Below are positions 1-5,450 of a DNA stretch of 6,817 nt, piece after piece (position 1 is the first letter of the stretch; each line of letters begins with the position of its first letter). The DNA is from Pseudomonadota bacterium. GTDB lineage: Bacteria > Pseudomonadota > Alphaproteobacteria > Rhizobiales > Devosiaceae. The translations under genes and the position numbers were made by a program. The stretch spans positions 1-6,817 of the forward strand of contig JAEYXQ010000029.1 in NCBI GenBank assembly GCA_023431205.1, given 5' to 3'. Below the pieces are notes generated by a model. It had not been told where the DNA came from. It worked only from the letters and a program-made list of their open reading frames with translations, and ran no database searches.

Positions 1-51
1 CTTCCCCTATAAGGCCGCGTGGCTCGCAACCGGCACGCCGGAAGAGCCCTT

Positions 52-127
52 GCCCGGGTAGCTCAGTTGGTAGAGCAGCGGATTGAAAATCCGCGTGTCA
101 CTGGTTCGATTCCGGTCCCGGGCACCA
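52..127 (+). tRNA. tRNA-Phe, anticodon GAA, CCA encoded
   Basis: A complete cloverleaf can be folded by eye. The acceptor stem GCCCGGG (52-58) pairs perfectly with CCCGGGC (117-123). The D-arm is GCTC/GAGC (61-64 with 73-76). The anticodon stem GCGGA/TCCGC (78-82 with 90-94) encloses the loop TTGAAAA, giving anticodon GAA for phenylalanine. A 5-nt variable loop follows, then the T-arm ACTGG/CCGGT with loop TTCGATT. The discriminator base is A124 and the CCA end (125-127) is encoded in the DNA. No integrase or duplicated tRNA end is visible nearby, so there is no sign that this copy is in use as an attachment site. Confidence 0.97.
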
Positions 128-161
128 CTTTCCCCAGTCCAGTATCCTCAGCCGGCGCGCG

Positions 162-311
162 CTAGTAGCGCTGCCGTACCGCTGCTTCTGCCATGGCGTC
201 GATGCCGCGTTCGGCGCGGCGGGCCTCGAAGTCGTTGTAGAACAACGCGGCCAGGAGGGCGGCTGGCATGGCGAGGCAGAGCAGGGCGGCGGCGATCAAC
301 AGGGCAACCAT
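162..311 (-). CDS. 49-residue small membrane protein, hypothetical
   Basis: I do not recognise this protein. It starts at ATG 311 and ends with TAG at 164-162. A good Shine-Dalgarno site (GGAG, 7 nt before the ATG) supports the start. Residues 2-24 are an almost unbroken hydrophobic stretch of Ala, Leu, Val and Ile, which should be one membrane helix at the N-terminus. It is followed by FYNDFEARRAERG and a charged, helical, Ala/Glu/Arg-rich tail ending in RQRY. The positively charged tail suggests that this end stays in the cytoplasm, but the helix could also be an uncleaved signal anchor. The gene is convergent with tRNA-Phe. An EcfG-like promoter sits at the right distance upstream (347-371), so induction in the general stress response is likely. 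The function is unknown. Confidence 0.72.
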   Translation of the reverse strand: MVALLIAAALLCLAMPAALLAALFYNDFEARRAERGIDAMAEAAVRQRY

Positions 312-346
312 TCTGGTTCTCCGACAGCTGGGGTGTTTGACCCCTC

Positions 347-371
347 AACCGTCCAGCTAGCCGATTGTTCC
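347..371 (-). promoter_or_regulatory. EcfG-like (general stress sigma) promoter of the 49-residue gene
   Basis: Read on the - strand, GGAAC (371-367) is followed after 16 nt by GGTT (350-347). The known alphaproteobacterial EcfG/RpoE2 pattern is GGAAC-N16/17-CGTT, so the -35 is perfect, the spacing fits, and the -10 differs at its first base. Transcription would start near position 340, giving a leader of about 28 nt before ATG 311. The placement directly in front of a well-translated short gene makes chance less likely. Confidence 0.55.
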
Positions 372-394
372 CACACGAAAATCTCAAATGCCAG

Positions 395-427
395 CTGTCA
401 GCATGGTGTCAGCGAGCCGTCAGCCTT
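395..427. repeat. three 11-bp phased direct repeats of GTCAGC, PhoB-box-like
   Basis: GTCAGC occurs at 397-402, 408-413 and 419-424, exactly 11 bp apart. The full units on the + strand are CTGTCAGCATG, GTGTCAGCGAG and CCGTCAGCCTT. Tandem 11-bp repeats with a TGTCA core are typical of OmpR/PhoB-family response-regulator sites. They lie between the treY stop and the -35 of the 49-residue gene, 24-56 bp upstream of that -35. The linkers are GC-rich, unlike a classic Pho box, and the repeats point away from the - strand promoter, so an operator role is only a suggestion. Confidence 0.4.
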
Positions 428-434
428 ACGGCCT

Positions 435-2858
435 TCAAGCACTGGCCAGCACCCAGACCGGCCCCGCTTCCGATCCATACACCGAAGGCAGTGCGGCCAG
501 CTTTGGCAGCGTCGCCCGGTGCCCCTCTGACAGGTCGGCGATCACCACCACCGACTTATCCCCATGGCTGCGGCGGAAGGCTATGATGTCCTCGCTGGCA
601 TCGATCGGTTCGTAGCTCCCGGTCGAGAACACATCGGGCAAGCGCCGGCGCAGCTGGAGCAGCGTTTTGGTGAGCACCATCTTTCCATCCCGGTTCTTGT
701 CCGGCGACGCCAGCCGCAGCTGCAAACCGGCAAAATCCACGGGACGGCGATTATCGGGGTCAACGAAGCTCTGCTCCCAGTCCTCGGCGCCCCGATAGAT
801 GTCAGGCACACCGGGAATGGTCAGCTTCAGGGCTACCTGCACCAGGGCCTTGCGGCGGCCAATCGACTGGATGCGTTCGCGAACGGCGTGGAAGTCGCCG
901 AGAAACGCGGCATCAGCCAGCAGGGCGTCGATCAGCCCGAACACCTGTTCCTCGTACCCGGCATTGTTCACGCCCCAGTCGCTGCGCTCCCGCGCCTCGC
1001 GCAGGGACTTCATCATCGTGTCCTTGAGCCGCTGCGCAAAGTCCTCGACATCACCGTCCACCGGCCAGCCGCCCACCAGCAGCTGGAACAGCAGATAGAG
1101 ATCGCTGGCATGCACAGCGTCCGCCCGTGGCGACAGCATGTCGCGCCAGCGGTTCGCCGCCTCGCGCCACAGCGCCGGCTCGTCGGCGATGGCAGCGATG
1201 AAGGCACGTACGTCCTCCCCGCGCTTGGTGTCGTGCGTCGAGGTCGCGATCATGCAGCACGGATGCGTCTGCAGCCGCCGGTGATTGCTGTCGTGGAAGG
1301 CCGCGACCGGCAGCGAGAACCGGTCCGGATGCGCCCCCACGTCATTGAGCGACACCAGCCGGTTGTAGCGGTAGAGCGTGGTGTCCTCGAGGCCCTTGGC
1401 CATCACCGGCCCGCTATACTGCTGGAACCGGCCCCGGGCGAGGCGGAGCGCCTCAGGATCATAGCCCTCGCCGGTTGCGCCACACAGCACCTGCTCGACA
1501 AAGTCGAAGGCCATCGGCTGCACCTGCGGCTGCGTCAGCCGCGCCAGCGCGACGGCTCGCCCGATCTCCCGCCGATCCCGGCGGCTTACGCCCTCGCCAT
1601 CCGCATAGGTGCGATAGACCGACAGGTGCGCAATGATCTCCCGCAGCACCCGCCGCATCTGCAGTTCGGTCAGGTCCAGCGTTGCCGGCACCGACCAGGC
1701 CAGCGCCGAAAACCGCCGCGCCAGCGACTCGAGCTCTGCGGCGAGTTCGTTGTCCATCACCCGAAGCTTGGTGCGATACTCCTCCTCGGCCGGCTCGGTG
1801 ATCTCTCCGACGAAGTCGGCATACGCCCCGCTGAGCGCCGGCTCTGCGTCGGCTCGCGTCACCAGCCGGATCAGTTGTGCCCCGGCCTCGTAGCCGGTGG
1901 TGCCATCCACCGGCCAATCCGGCCGCAACTGCTCGTGCGGCGCCAGGATCTTTTCGATCAGCAGCCAGATCGGTTTCGGCGATCGCGCCTGCAGACGCTC
2001 CAGATAGTCCCTGGGGTCGAGCAGCCCGTCGATATGGTCGATCCTCAACCCGTCCACCAGTCCGTCGGCAATCAGCTCGAACACCAGCCGATGGGCGTGC
2101 CCGAACACCTCGTCTCGGTCGATACGAATACCGGCAAGCTCGCTGTTCACGAAGAAGCGGCGATAGTTCATCTCGTCGCCGCCTGCGCCGAAATGCACCA
2201 GTCGCCAGTGCTGGCGAGCAATCAGCCGGTCGAGTGCACCCCAACTGGCGAAATCGCCCTCGTGGCCAACGTGTGCCGCCACGGCAGCGTCGGCACTGCC
2301 ATATTGCTCCAGCAGCGCCGCGGCGTCCTCCGGCCGCACCGGCAGCTTGTCGTTGTCATAGACCCAGACCGCAAAGCCCTCCTCGCCGTCGCGCTTCAGC
2401 CGGATCTGCCCCGCCGACAGCGCCTCGGCATAAGTCGAGCCCAGGAACGGCACCAGCACCTTGCCGGTCGCCCCCGGACGCCCCGCGGACCAGTCGATGT
2501 CGAACCACTCGGCATAGCGGCTCGCTTGCCCGTGCTTCAGCAGGTCGAGCCAGATCGGGTTCTCGCTGCCACCCACGCCGACATGGTTCGGCACGAAGTC
2601 GAGCAGCACCCCCATGCATAGCTCATGCAGCGCATCCGCCAGGGCACGGAATTCCGCCATGGTCCCGAGTTCGGGATTGAGCTGGGTATGATCGACGGTG
2701 TCATAGCCATGGGTGCTGCCCGACCGCGCCTTGAGGATTGGCGACAGATAGGCGTGGCTGACGCCGAGCTCGTCGAGATATGGCACCAGCGACAGGGCGT
2801 CGGCGAAGGTGAAGTCCTTGTTGAGTTGCAGCCGATAGGTGGCGCGTGGGCTGATCAT
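435..2858 (-). CDS. treY: maltooligosyltrehalose synthase (TreY)
   Basis: This GH13-family enzyme (807 residues) isomerises the reducing-end alpha-1,4 bond of maltooligosaccharides or glycogen chains to alpha,alpha-1,1, giving maltooligosyltrehalose in the cytoplasm. TreZ then releases trehalose. The N-terminus carries the TreY signature: YRLQLN (8-13), VPYLDELGVSHAYLSPIL (25-42) and STHGYD (48-53). GH13 regions follow: DFVPNH (87-92), GLRIDH with nucleophile Asp274, LLIEKIL with acid/base Glu302, DGTTGYE (318-324), and STHDTKRGEDVR (540-551) with Asp543. The C-terminal PGVPDIYRG...VDPDNRRPVDF block (682-709) is present; its YRGAEDW differs from the usual YQGTELW. The start at ATG 2858 has GGTGA about 8 nt upstream. 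No treZ lies on either side, which is unusual for this gene. A perfect EcfG promoter lies upstream (2967-2991). The frame is intact with no sign of decay. Confidence 0.97.
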   Translation of the reverse strand: MISPRATYRLQLNKDFTFADALSLVPYLDELGVSHAYLSPILKARSGSTHGYDTVDHTQLNPELGTMAEFRALADALHELCMGVLLDFVPNHVGVGGSENPIWLDLLKHGQASRYAEWFDIDWSAGRPGATGKVLVPFLGSTYAEALSAGQIRLKRDGEEGFAVWVYDNDKLPVRPEDAAALLEQYGSADAAVAAHVGHEGDFASWGALDRLIARQHWRLVHFGAGGDEMNYRRFFVNSELAGIRIDRDEVFGHAHRLVFELIADGLVDGLRIDHIDGLLDPRDYLERLQARSPKPIWLLIEKILAPHEQLRPDWPVDGTTGYEAGAQLIRLVTRADAEPALSGAYADFVGEITEPAEEEYRTKLRVMDNELAAELESLARRFSALAWSVPATLDLTELQMRRVLREIIAHLSVYRTYADGEGVSRRDRREIGRAVALARLTQPQVQPMAFDFVEQVLCGATGEGYDPEALRLARGRFQQYSGPVMAKGLEDTTLYRYNRLVSLNDVGAHPDRFSLPVAAFHDSNHRRLQTHPCCMIATSTHDTKRGEDVRAFIAAIADEPALWREAANRWRDMLSPRADAVHASDLYLLFQLLVGGWPVDGDVEDFAQRLKDTMMKSLREARERSDWGVNNAGYEEQVFGLIDALLADAAFLGDFHAVRERIQSIGRRKALVQVALKLTIPGVPDIYRGAEDWEQSFVDPDNRRPVDFAGLQLRLASPDKNRDGKMVLTKTLLQLRRRLPDVFSTGSYEPIDASEDIIAFRRSHGDKSVVVIADLSEGHRATLPKLAALPSVYGSEAGPVWVLASA

Positions 2859-2894
2859 GGCCGCTCACCCCGCTGGGTGGCGCACAGGTCAACG

Positions 2895-2916
2895 CCCGGC
2901 GCGTCTGGGCGCCGGG
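2895..2916 (-). other. GC-rich stem-loop in the treY leader
   Basis: CCCGGCGC (2895-2902) pairs perfectly with GCGCCGGG (2909-2916) around a 6-nt loop. All eight pairs are G-C. It lies 37-58 nt upstream of the treY ATG, inside the leader expected from the EcfG promoter. No T-run follows on the - strand, so it is not a classic intrinsic terminator. It could end transcripts of the 51-residue gene through Rho, stabilise the treY mRNA, or affect treY translation. Confidence 0.55.
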
Positions 2917-2966
2917 TAGAAATCGCGGAGGTCATGGGCATTGGTCCAGGTGTCGGGCCCGGTCTG

Positions 2967-2991
2967 AACGGCAGCACGGCGACTTCGTTCC
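2967..2991 (-). promoter_or_regulatory. consensus-perfect EcfG (general stress sigma) promoter of treY
   Basis: On the - strand GGAAC (2991-2987) is followed by exactly 16 nt and then CGTT (2970-2967). This matches all nine conserved positions and the spacing of the EcfG/RpoE2/SigT promoter, which PhyR controls through NepR in alphaproteobacteria. Transcription should start near 2960, about 100 nt before the treY ATG. Trehalose synthesis genes are known members of this stress regulon in rhizobia, so the site agrees with the gene it precedes. It lies just past the stop of the 51-residue gene (3023). Confidence 0.8.
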
Positions 2992-3022
2992 GTGTCTCGC
3001 TGTGGGTGACGAAGACGTGCGC

Positions 3023-3178
3023 CTAGCGCTTGCCACCCTTGTCGGTGCCGCTTCCGCCCGGCTGTTCCTGCTTGCCGCCGCCGTGCTTGTGGCCCAGGTC
3101 GTTGATGTTGTCGTCCTGCTGCTCGCCGGGGTCGGTCTCGAGCGGTGCCGGCTTGCTCTTGATGTCCTTGTCGGCCAT
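3023..3178 (-). CDS. 51-residue disordered, hydrophilin-like small protein
   Basis: The start is ATG 3178, set by a strong Shine-Dalgarno site (AAGGAG about 6 nt before the ATG); an upstream in-frame ATG (3223) lies inside the promoter and is rejected. The protein begins MADKDIKSKPAPLETDPGEQ and ends in a Gly/Lys/Gln-rich tail with GGGKQEQPGGSG and DKGGKR. About 20% of residues are Gly (10 of 51); Asp and Lys make seven each. There is no aromatic residue and no Cys, and no hydrophobic segment longer than two residues. This composition fits intrinsic disorder and the hydrophilin class (high Gly, very hydrophilic) linked to osmotic and desiccation stress. A terminator precedes it and an EcfG-like promoter lies about 27 nt upstream, so it is probably transcribed by itself and stress-induced. 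I recognise no named family; the protective role is inferred. Confidence 0.75.
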   Translation of the reverse strand: MADKDIKSKPAPLETDPGEQQDDNINDLGHKHGGGKQEQPGGSGTDKGGKR

Positions 3179-3204
3179 GGCGGTCTCCTTTGCTGTATCC
3201 CTGC

Positions 3205-3230
3205 AACCGGCAGGCAGCACCATCGGTTCC
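3205..3230 (-). promoter_or_regulatory. EcfG-like promoter of the hydrophilin-like gene
   Basis: On the - strand GGAAC (3230-3226) is followed by 17 nt and then GGTT (3208-3205). The -35 is perfect, the spacing is within the EcfG range, and the -10 differs from CGTT at one base, the same deviation as at 347-371. Transcription would start near 3198, about 20 nt before ATG 3178. It sits just downstream of the terminator at 3238-3272, so the gene has its own transcript start. Confidence 0.6.
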
Positions 3231-3237
3231 GGACACG

Positions 3238-3272
3238 AAAAAGCCCGGACGCCATTGCTGGCATCCGGGCTT
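3238..3272 (-). terminator. intrinsic terminator of the 57-residue gene
   Basis: AAGCCCGGA (3241-3249) pairs perfectly with TCCGGGCTT (3264-3272). After one mismatch the stem continues with GCCA/TGGC (3251-3254 with 3259-3262) around loop TTGC. On the - strand the stem runs into TTTTT (3242-3238), as expected for Rho-independent termination in that direction. It lies 66 nt past the stop of the 57-residue gene and just before the promoter of the 51-residue gene. Confidence 0.85.
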
Positions 3273-3286
3273 CTGACGTACGGACC

Positions 3287-3315
3287 GGGCTCGGGCGGGT
3301 CGCCGGGAGGGAGGG
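3287..3315 (+). other. G-quadruplex-type motif, six GGG tracts
   Basis: Six GGG tracts occur in 29 nt on the + strand at 3287, 3293, 3297, 3305, 3309 and 3313. The loops between them are 3, 1, 5, 1 and 1 nt, well inside the usual G3+N1-7 rule. The motif lies between the 57-residue gene stop and its terminator, so the - strand transcript carries the C-rich version and the G-rich strand is the template. It could slow polymerase ahead of the terminator. Chance in GC-rich DNA is a fair alternative. Confidence 0.45.
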
Positions 3316-3337
3316 ACGGCGCCCCGCGTCGGGGAGA

Positions 3338-3511
3338 CTAGAGCCGCTCGATCCGACGGAAAGCGTCGGCGTCGATACCGAGGGTCCTCAGGTGCTTGGC
3401 CTTGGGCGTCCGTCCTGCTTCCACAGCCGCGGCGGCAGCGGCGGCGCTGCCGAACACGTCGGCAATGGTACCGAGGGTCGCAAACAGACGATTGTTGCGC
3501 AGGGCGCTCAT
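3338..3511 (-). CDS. 57-residue small protein, hypothetical
   Basis: This gene starts at ATG 3511 with an excellent Shine-Dalgarno site (AAGGAG, 6 nt before the ATG) and ends with TAG at 3340-3338. The N-terminal part begins MSALRNNRLFATLGTIADVF and leads into a seven-alanine helix (residues 23-29). The C-terminal part has PKAKHLRTLGIDADAFRRIERL, a basic amphipathic segment. Its LRxLGID pattern faintly recalls the end of DUF1127 proteins (short alphaproteobacterial proteins, some of which affect RNA and phosphate metabolism), but the resemblance is too weak for a family call. There is no certain membrane helix; residues 9-30 are only moderately hydrophobic. A T-tailed terminator follows. A GGAAC at 3589-3585 has no matching -10, so the promoter is not identified. 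Confidence 0.72.
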   Translation of the reverse strand: MSALRNNRLFATLGTIADVFGSAAAAAAAVEAGRTPKAKHLRTLGIDADAFRRIERL

Positions 3512-3637
3512 GACCAACTCCTTGGGATGGACCCGATCAACATTTCCGGGCCGCTTTCATGCCCCCTAGATGGGCCTCGAAGGCGTTCCCGTGTAGGGCC
3601 GAATCGTCAGGTCAGCCATGCGCCAAGGGTATGCTGG

Positions 3638-3802
3638 CTACAGCACCATGCCCATCATCGTCGCTGCGACGGCGAGGATTCCGAACGCCGAGAGCCCCGC
3701 GGCCATCAGCATGCGTTGGGTATGGTCGATGCGGCCGGCACGCCGTGCCAGCCGTCGTGCGGTGTCGATAAGTGCGGGATCGTGGGTATCGAGATTGGCC
3801 AT
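3638..3802 (-). CDS. 54-residue small protein with C-terminal membrane helix, hypothetical
   Basis: This gene starts at ATG 3802 with a purine-rich Shine-Dalgarno site (AAGGGGG, 6 nt before the ATG) and ends with TAG at 3640-3638. Residues 1-31 are soluble and charged, including the basic run TARRLARRAGRID (14-26). Residues 32-54 form one hydrophobic helix rich in Met, Ala, Gly and Leu that ends the protein (MMGMVL). This is the layout of a tail-anchored or single-pass inner membrane protein with a cytoplasmic N-terminus. I do not recognise a family. It is the first of three tandem short - strand genes upstream of treY and is divergent from uxaC. A palindrome (3820-3836) lies just before its ribosome binding site. 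No promoter is convincing. Confidence 0.68.
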   Translation of the reverse strand: MANLDTHDPALIDTARRLARRAGRIDHTQRMLMAAGLSAFGILAVAATMMGMVL

Positions 3803-3819
3803 CTGGCACCCCCTTGCTG

Positions 3820-3836
3820 GCCGGTCGTCGACCGGC
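3820..3836. repeat. perfect inverted repeat upstream of the 54-residue gene
   Basis: GCCGGTCG (3820-3827) and CGACCGGC (3829-3836) form a perfect inverted repeat around a single T. It lies 18-34 nt upstream of ATG 3802 and in the divergent region before uxaC. With almost no loop it is more likely to be a dimeric repressor site in DNA than an RNA hairpin. No known operator sequence is recognised. Confidence 0.4.
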
Positions 3837-4008
3837 AGTTGTGGGCAGCCGCCTTGCGCTGTTTCTCACCCTTGCAGGGAGCCTACTCCCAGCCAGCTCC
3901 GGCACGAATGGCGACCTCCGAATGCGGTTAATTCGAGATAAATGCAATTGATCCTGATCTTGTATGGAAGTCGTTGATCTCGCCGGGACACCATGGCAGA
4001 ACGGCAGC

Positions 4009-5424
4009 ATGACCCAGCCAGCGCACCTCCACCCCGATCGCCTGTTTCCTTCGGGCGAACCCGTCCGCAGCATTGCCCGCGAACTCTACGCTGAGGTTGC
4101 GGACCTGCCGCTGATCTGCCCGCACGGACACACCGATCCGTCGTGGTTTGCCGAGAATGGCCGCTTCAGCGATCCCGCCGCGCTGTTCCTGACGCCGGAC
4201 CACTATGTGCTGCGCATGCTGCGCAGCCGCGGCCTCAGCTATGACGATCTCGGCGTGCCCCGCAAGGACGGCAAGCCGGTCGCCGAGGGCAGGGCCGCCT
4301 GGCGCCTGCTGGCCGCCAACTACCACCTGTTCGCCGGCACCCCGTCCAGGACCTGGGTCGATCACTCGCTCCACTGGGCCTTCGGCATCACCGAAGAACT
4401 GTCTCCCGCAACCGCCGACCGCATCTACGACGCCATTGATGCCGCGCTGGCCACCCCCGAACTCCTGCCGCACGCCATCCTTGACCGGGCCAGGGTGGAA
4501 GTGATCGCCACCACCGAGTTCGCACTCGATCCGCTGGTGCACCACCAGAAAATGGAGTCTGCAGGCACCATCGGCCGCGTCCGCACCACCTACCGGCCCG
4601 ATGACGTCACCGATCCGAGCCGCCCCGCCATCGTCGACAACCTCAAGCGCTTCGGCGAACTCACCGGCGAGGACATCACGCGCTGGGAAGGGCTGATCAA
4701 CGCCCACCGCAAGCGCCGCGAATATTTCCGCCGCTTCGGTGCCGTCGCCACCGACCATGGCGTGCCCACCGCCATCACGGCCGACCTGCCGCTGGTGGAA
4801 AAGCAGGCGCTGCTCGACAGGATCCTGGCCGGCCGCCACGACGCCAATGATGCCGAACTGTTCCGCGCCCAGATGCTGACCGAAATGGCGCTGCTGTCGG
4901 TGGAAGACGGCATGGTCATGCAGATCCATGCCGGCTCCCGCCGCAACACCGATCCGCTGCTGTTCGGCGAGCGCGGCGCCGACCTCGGGGCCGATATTCC
5001 CGGTCCCACCGACTATGTCGGCGGGCTCAAGGCGCTGCTGTCGCGCTGCGGCAACGAGCCGAACCTGCGCGTCATCATGTTCGTGCTCGATGAAACAACC
5101 TATGCGCGGGAACTGGCGCCGATGGCCGGCTACTGGCCCTCGCTGATGATCGGCCCACCCTGGTGGTTCCACGATTCCCCGCAGGGCATCCGCCGCTATC
5201 TCGACCAGGTGGTGGAAACCGCCGGCTTCTACAACCTCGCCGGGTTCAACGACGACACCCGCGCCCTGCTGTCCATTCCGGCCCGGCACGACGTGTGGCG
5301 CCGCGAGGTCGCAGGCTTCCTCGCCAACTGGGTGGCCGAGCACCGGCTCACCCGCTCCTCGGCGAGCGACATCGCCCGGCACCTCAGCTACCAGGCCGCC
5401 AAGGACGCCTACAGGATCTCGTGA
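4009..5424 (+). CDS. uxaC: glucuronate isomerase (uronate isomerase)
   Basis: This is the amidohydrolase-superfamily enzyme that interconverts D-glucuronate with D-fructuronate and D-galacturonate with D-tagaturonate, the first intracellular step of hexuronate catabolism. With the chosen start it has 471 residues, against about 470 for E. coli UxaC. Family features in order: LHPDRLFPS (7-15), PLICPHGHTDP with the metal-binding HxH at His39/His41, the LTPDHYVLRML block (about 62-72), MQIHAGSRRN (304-313, His307), GPPWWFHDSPQGIRRYLD (from 382), and ETAGFYNLAGFNDDTR (to 418). I chose ATG 4009 because homologues begin at LhPDRLFP; ATG 3964 is in frame but adds 15 unconserved residues, and neither has a strong Shine-Dalgarno site. 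No uxuA, uxuB, kdgK or GntR-type regulator is in the window, so uxaC stands alone here. An AT-rich patch (3928-3965) is the likely promoter region, but no clear -35/-10 is seen. Confidence 0.96.
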   Translation: MTQPAHLHPDRLFPSGEPVRSIARELYAEVADLPLICPHGHTDPSWFAENGRFSDPAALFLTPDHYVLRMLRSRGLSYDDLGVPRKDGKPVAEGRAAWRLLAANYHLFAGTPSRTWVDHSLHWAFGITEELSPATADRIYDAIDAALATPELLPHAILDRARVEVIATTEFALDPLVHHQKMESAGTIGRVRTTYRPDDVTDPSRPAIVDNLKRFGELTGEDITRWEGLINAHRKRREYFRRFGAVATDHGVPTAITADLPLVEKQALLDRILAGRHDANDAELFRAQMLTEMALLSVEDGMVMQIHAGSRRNTDPLLFGERGADLGADIPGPTDYVGGLKALLSRCGNEPNLRVIMFVLDETTYARELAPMAGYWPSLMIGPPWWFHDSPQGIRRYLDQVVETAGFYNLAGFNDDTRALLSIPARHDVWRREVAGFLANWVAEHRLTRSSASDIARHLSYQAAKDAYRIS

Positions 5425-5428
5425 ACCA

Positions 5429-5450
5429 GCGGTCGCCTCAGGGCGACCGC
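5429..5450. terminator. perfect hairpin between convergent genes
   Basis: GCGGTCGCC (5429-5437) pairs perfectly with GGCGACCGC (5442-5450) around loop TCAG. It begins 4 nt after the uxaC stop, and the TGA of the convergent 56-residue gene lies within the loop (5440-5438). Neither strand has a T-run behind it. It probably protects or ends both transcripts in a Rho-dependent way, since classic intrinsic termination is not supported. Confidence 0.6.

Noticed and set aside
52..127. tRNA-Phe as an integration site of a mobile element
   Set aside because: No integrase, no duplicated 3' tRNA segment and no shift in base composition are visible in the window.
416..432. Hairpin GCCGT/ACGGC just after the treY stop as a terminator
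   Set aside because: The stem has only 5 bp, the loop has 7 nt, and no T-run follows; the phased repeats explain the sequence better.
564..2621. 685-codon open frame on the + strand opposite treY
   Set aside because: It is the mirror of the treY coding strand in GC-rich DNA. Its translation is rich in Arg, Gln, His and Pro without any family motif, while treY has all catalytic motifs.
1877..2680. 267-codon + strand frame within treY
   Set aside because: The translation is an Arg/Pro/Ser-rich low-complexity product of GC-rich DNA in a wrong frame.
3585..3589. GGAAC upstream of the 57-residue gene as an EcfG -35
   Set aside because: No CGTT or GGTT is found 16-17 nt downstream, so the promoter pair is incomplete.
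3002..3931. 309-codon + strand frame over the three short genes
   Set aside because: It has no domain, runs through a terminator and promoters of the opposite strand, and the short - strand genes each have a good ribosome binding site.
3928..5382. 484-codon open frame on the - strand opposite uxaC
   Set aside because: This is an antisense shadow of uxaC; the translation is Gly/Val/Gln-rich low complexity with no recognisable domain.
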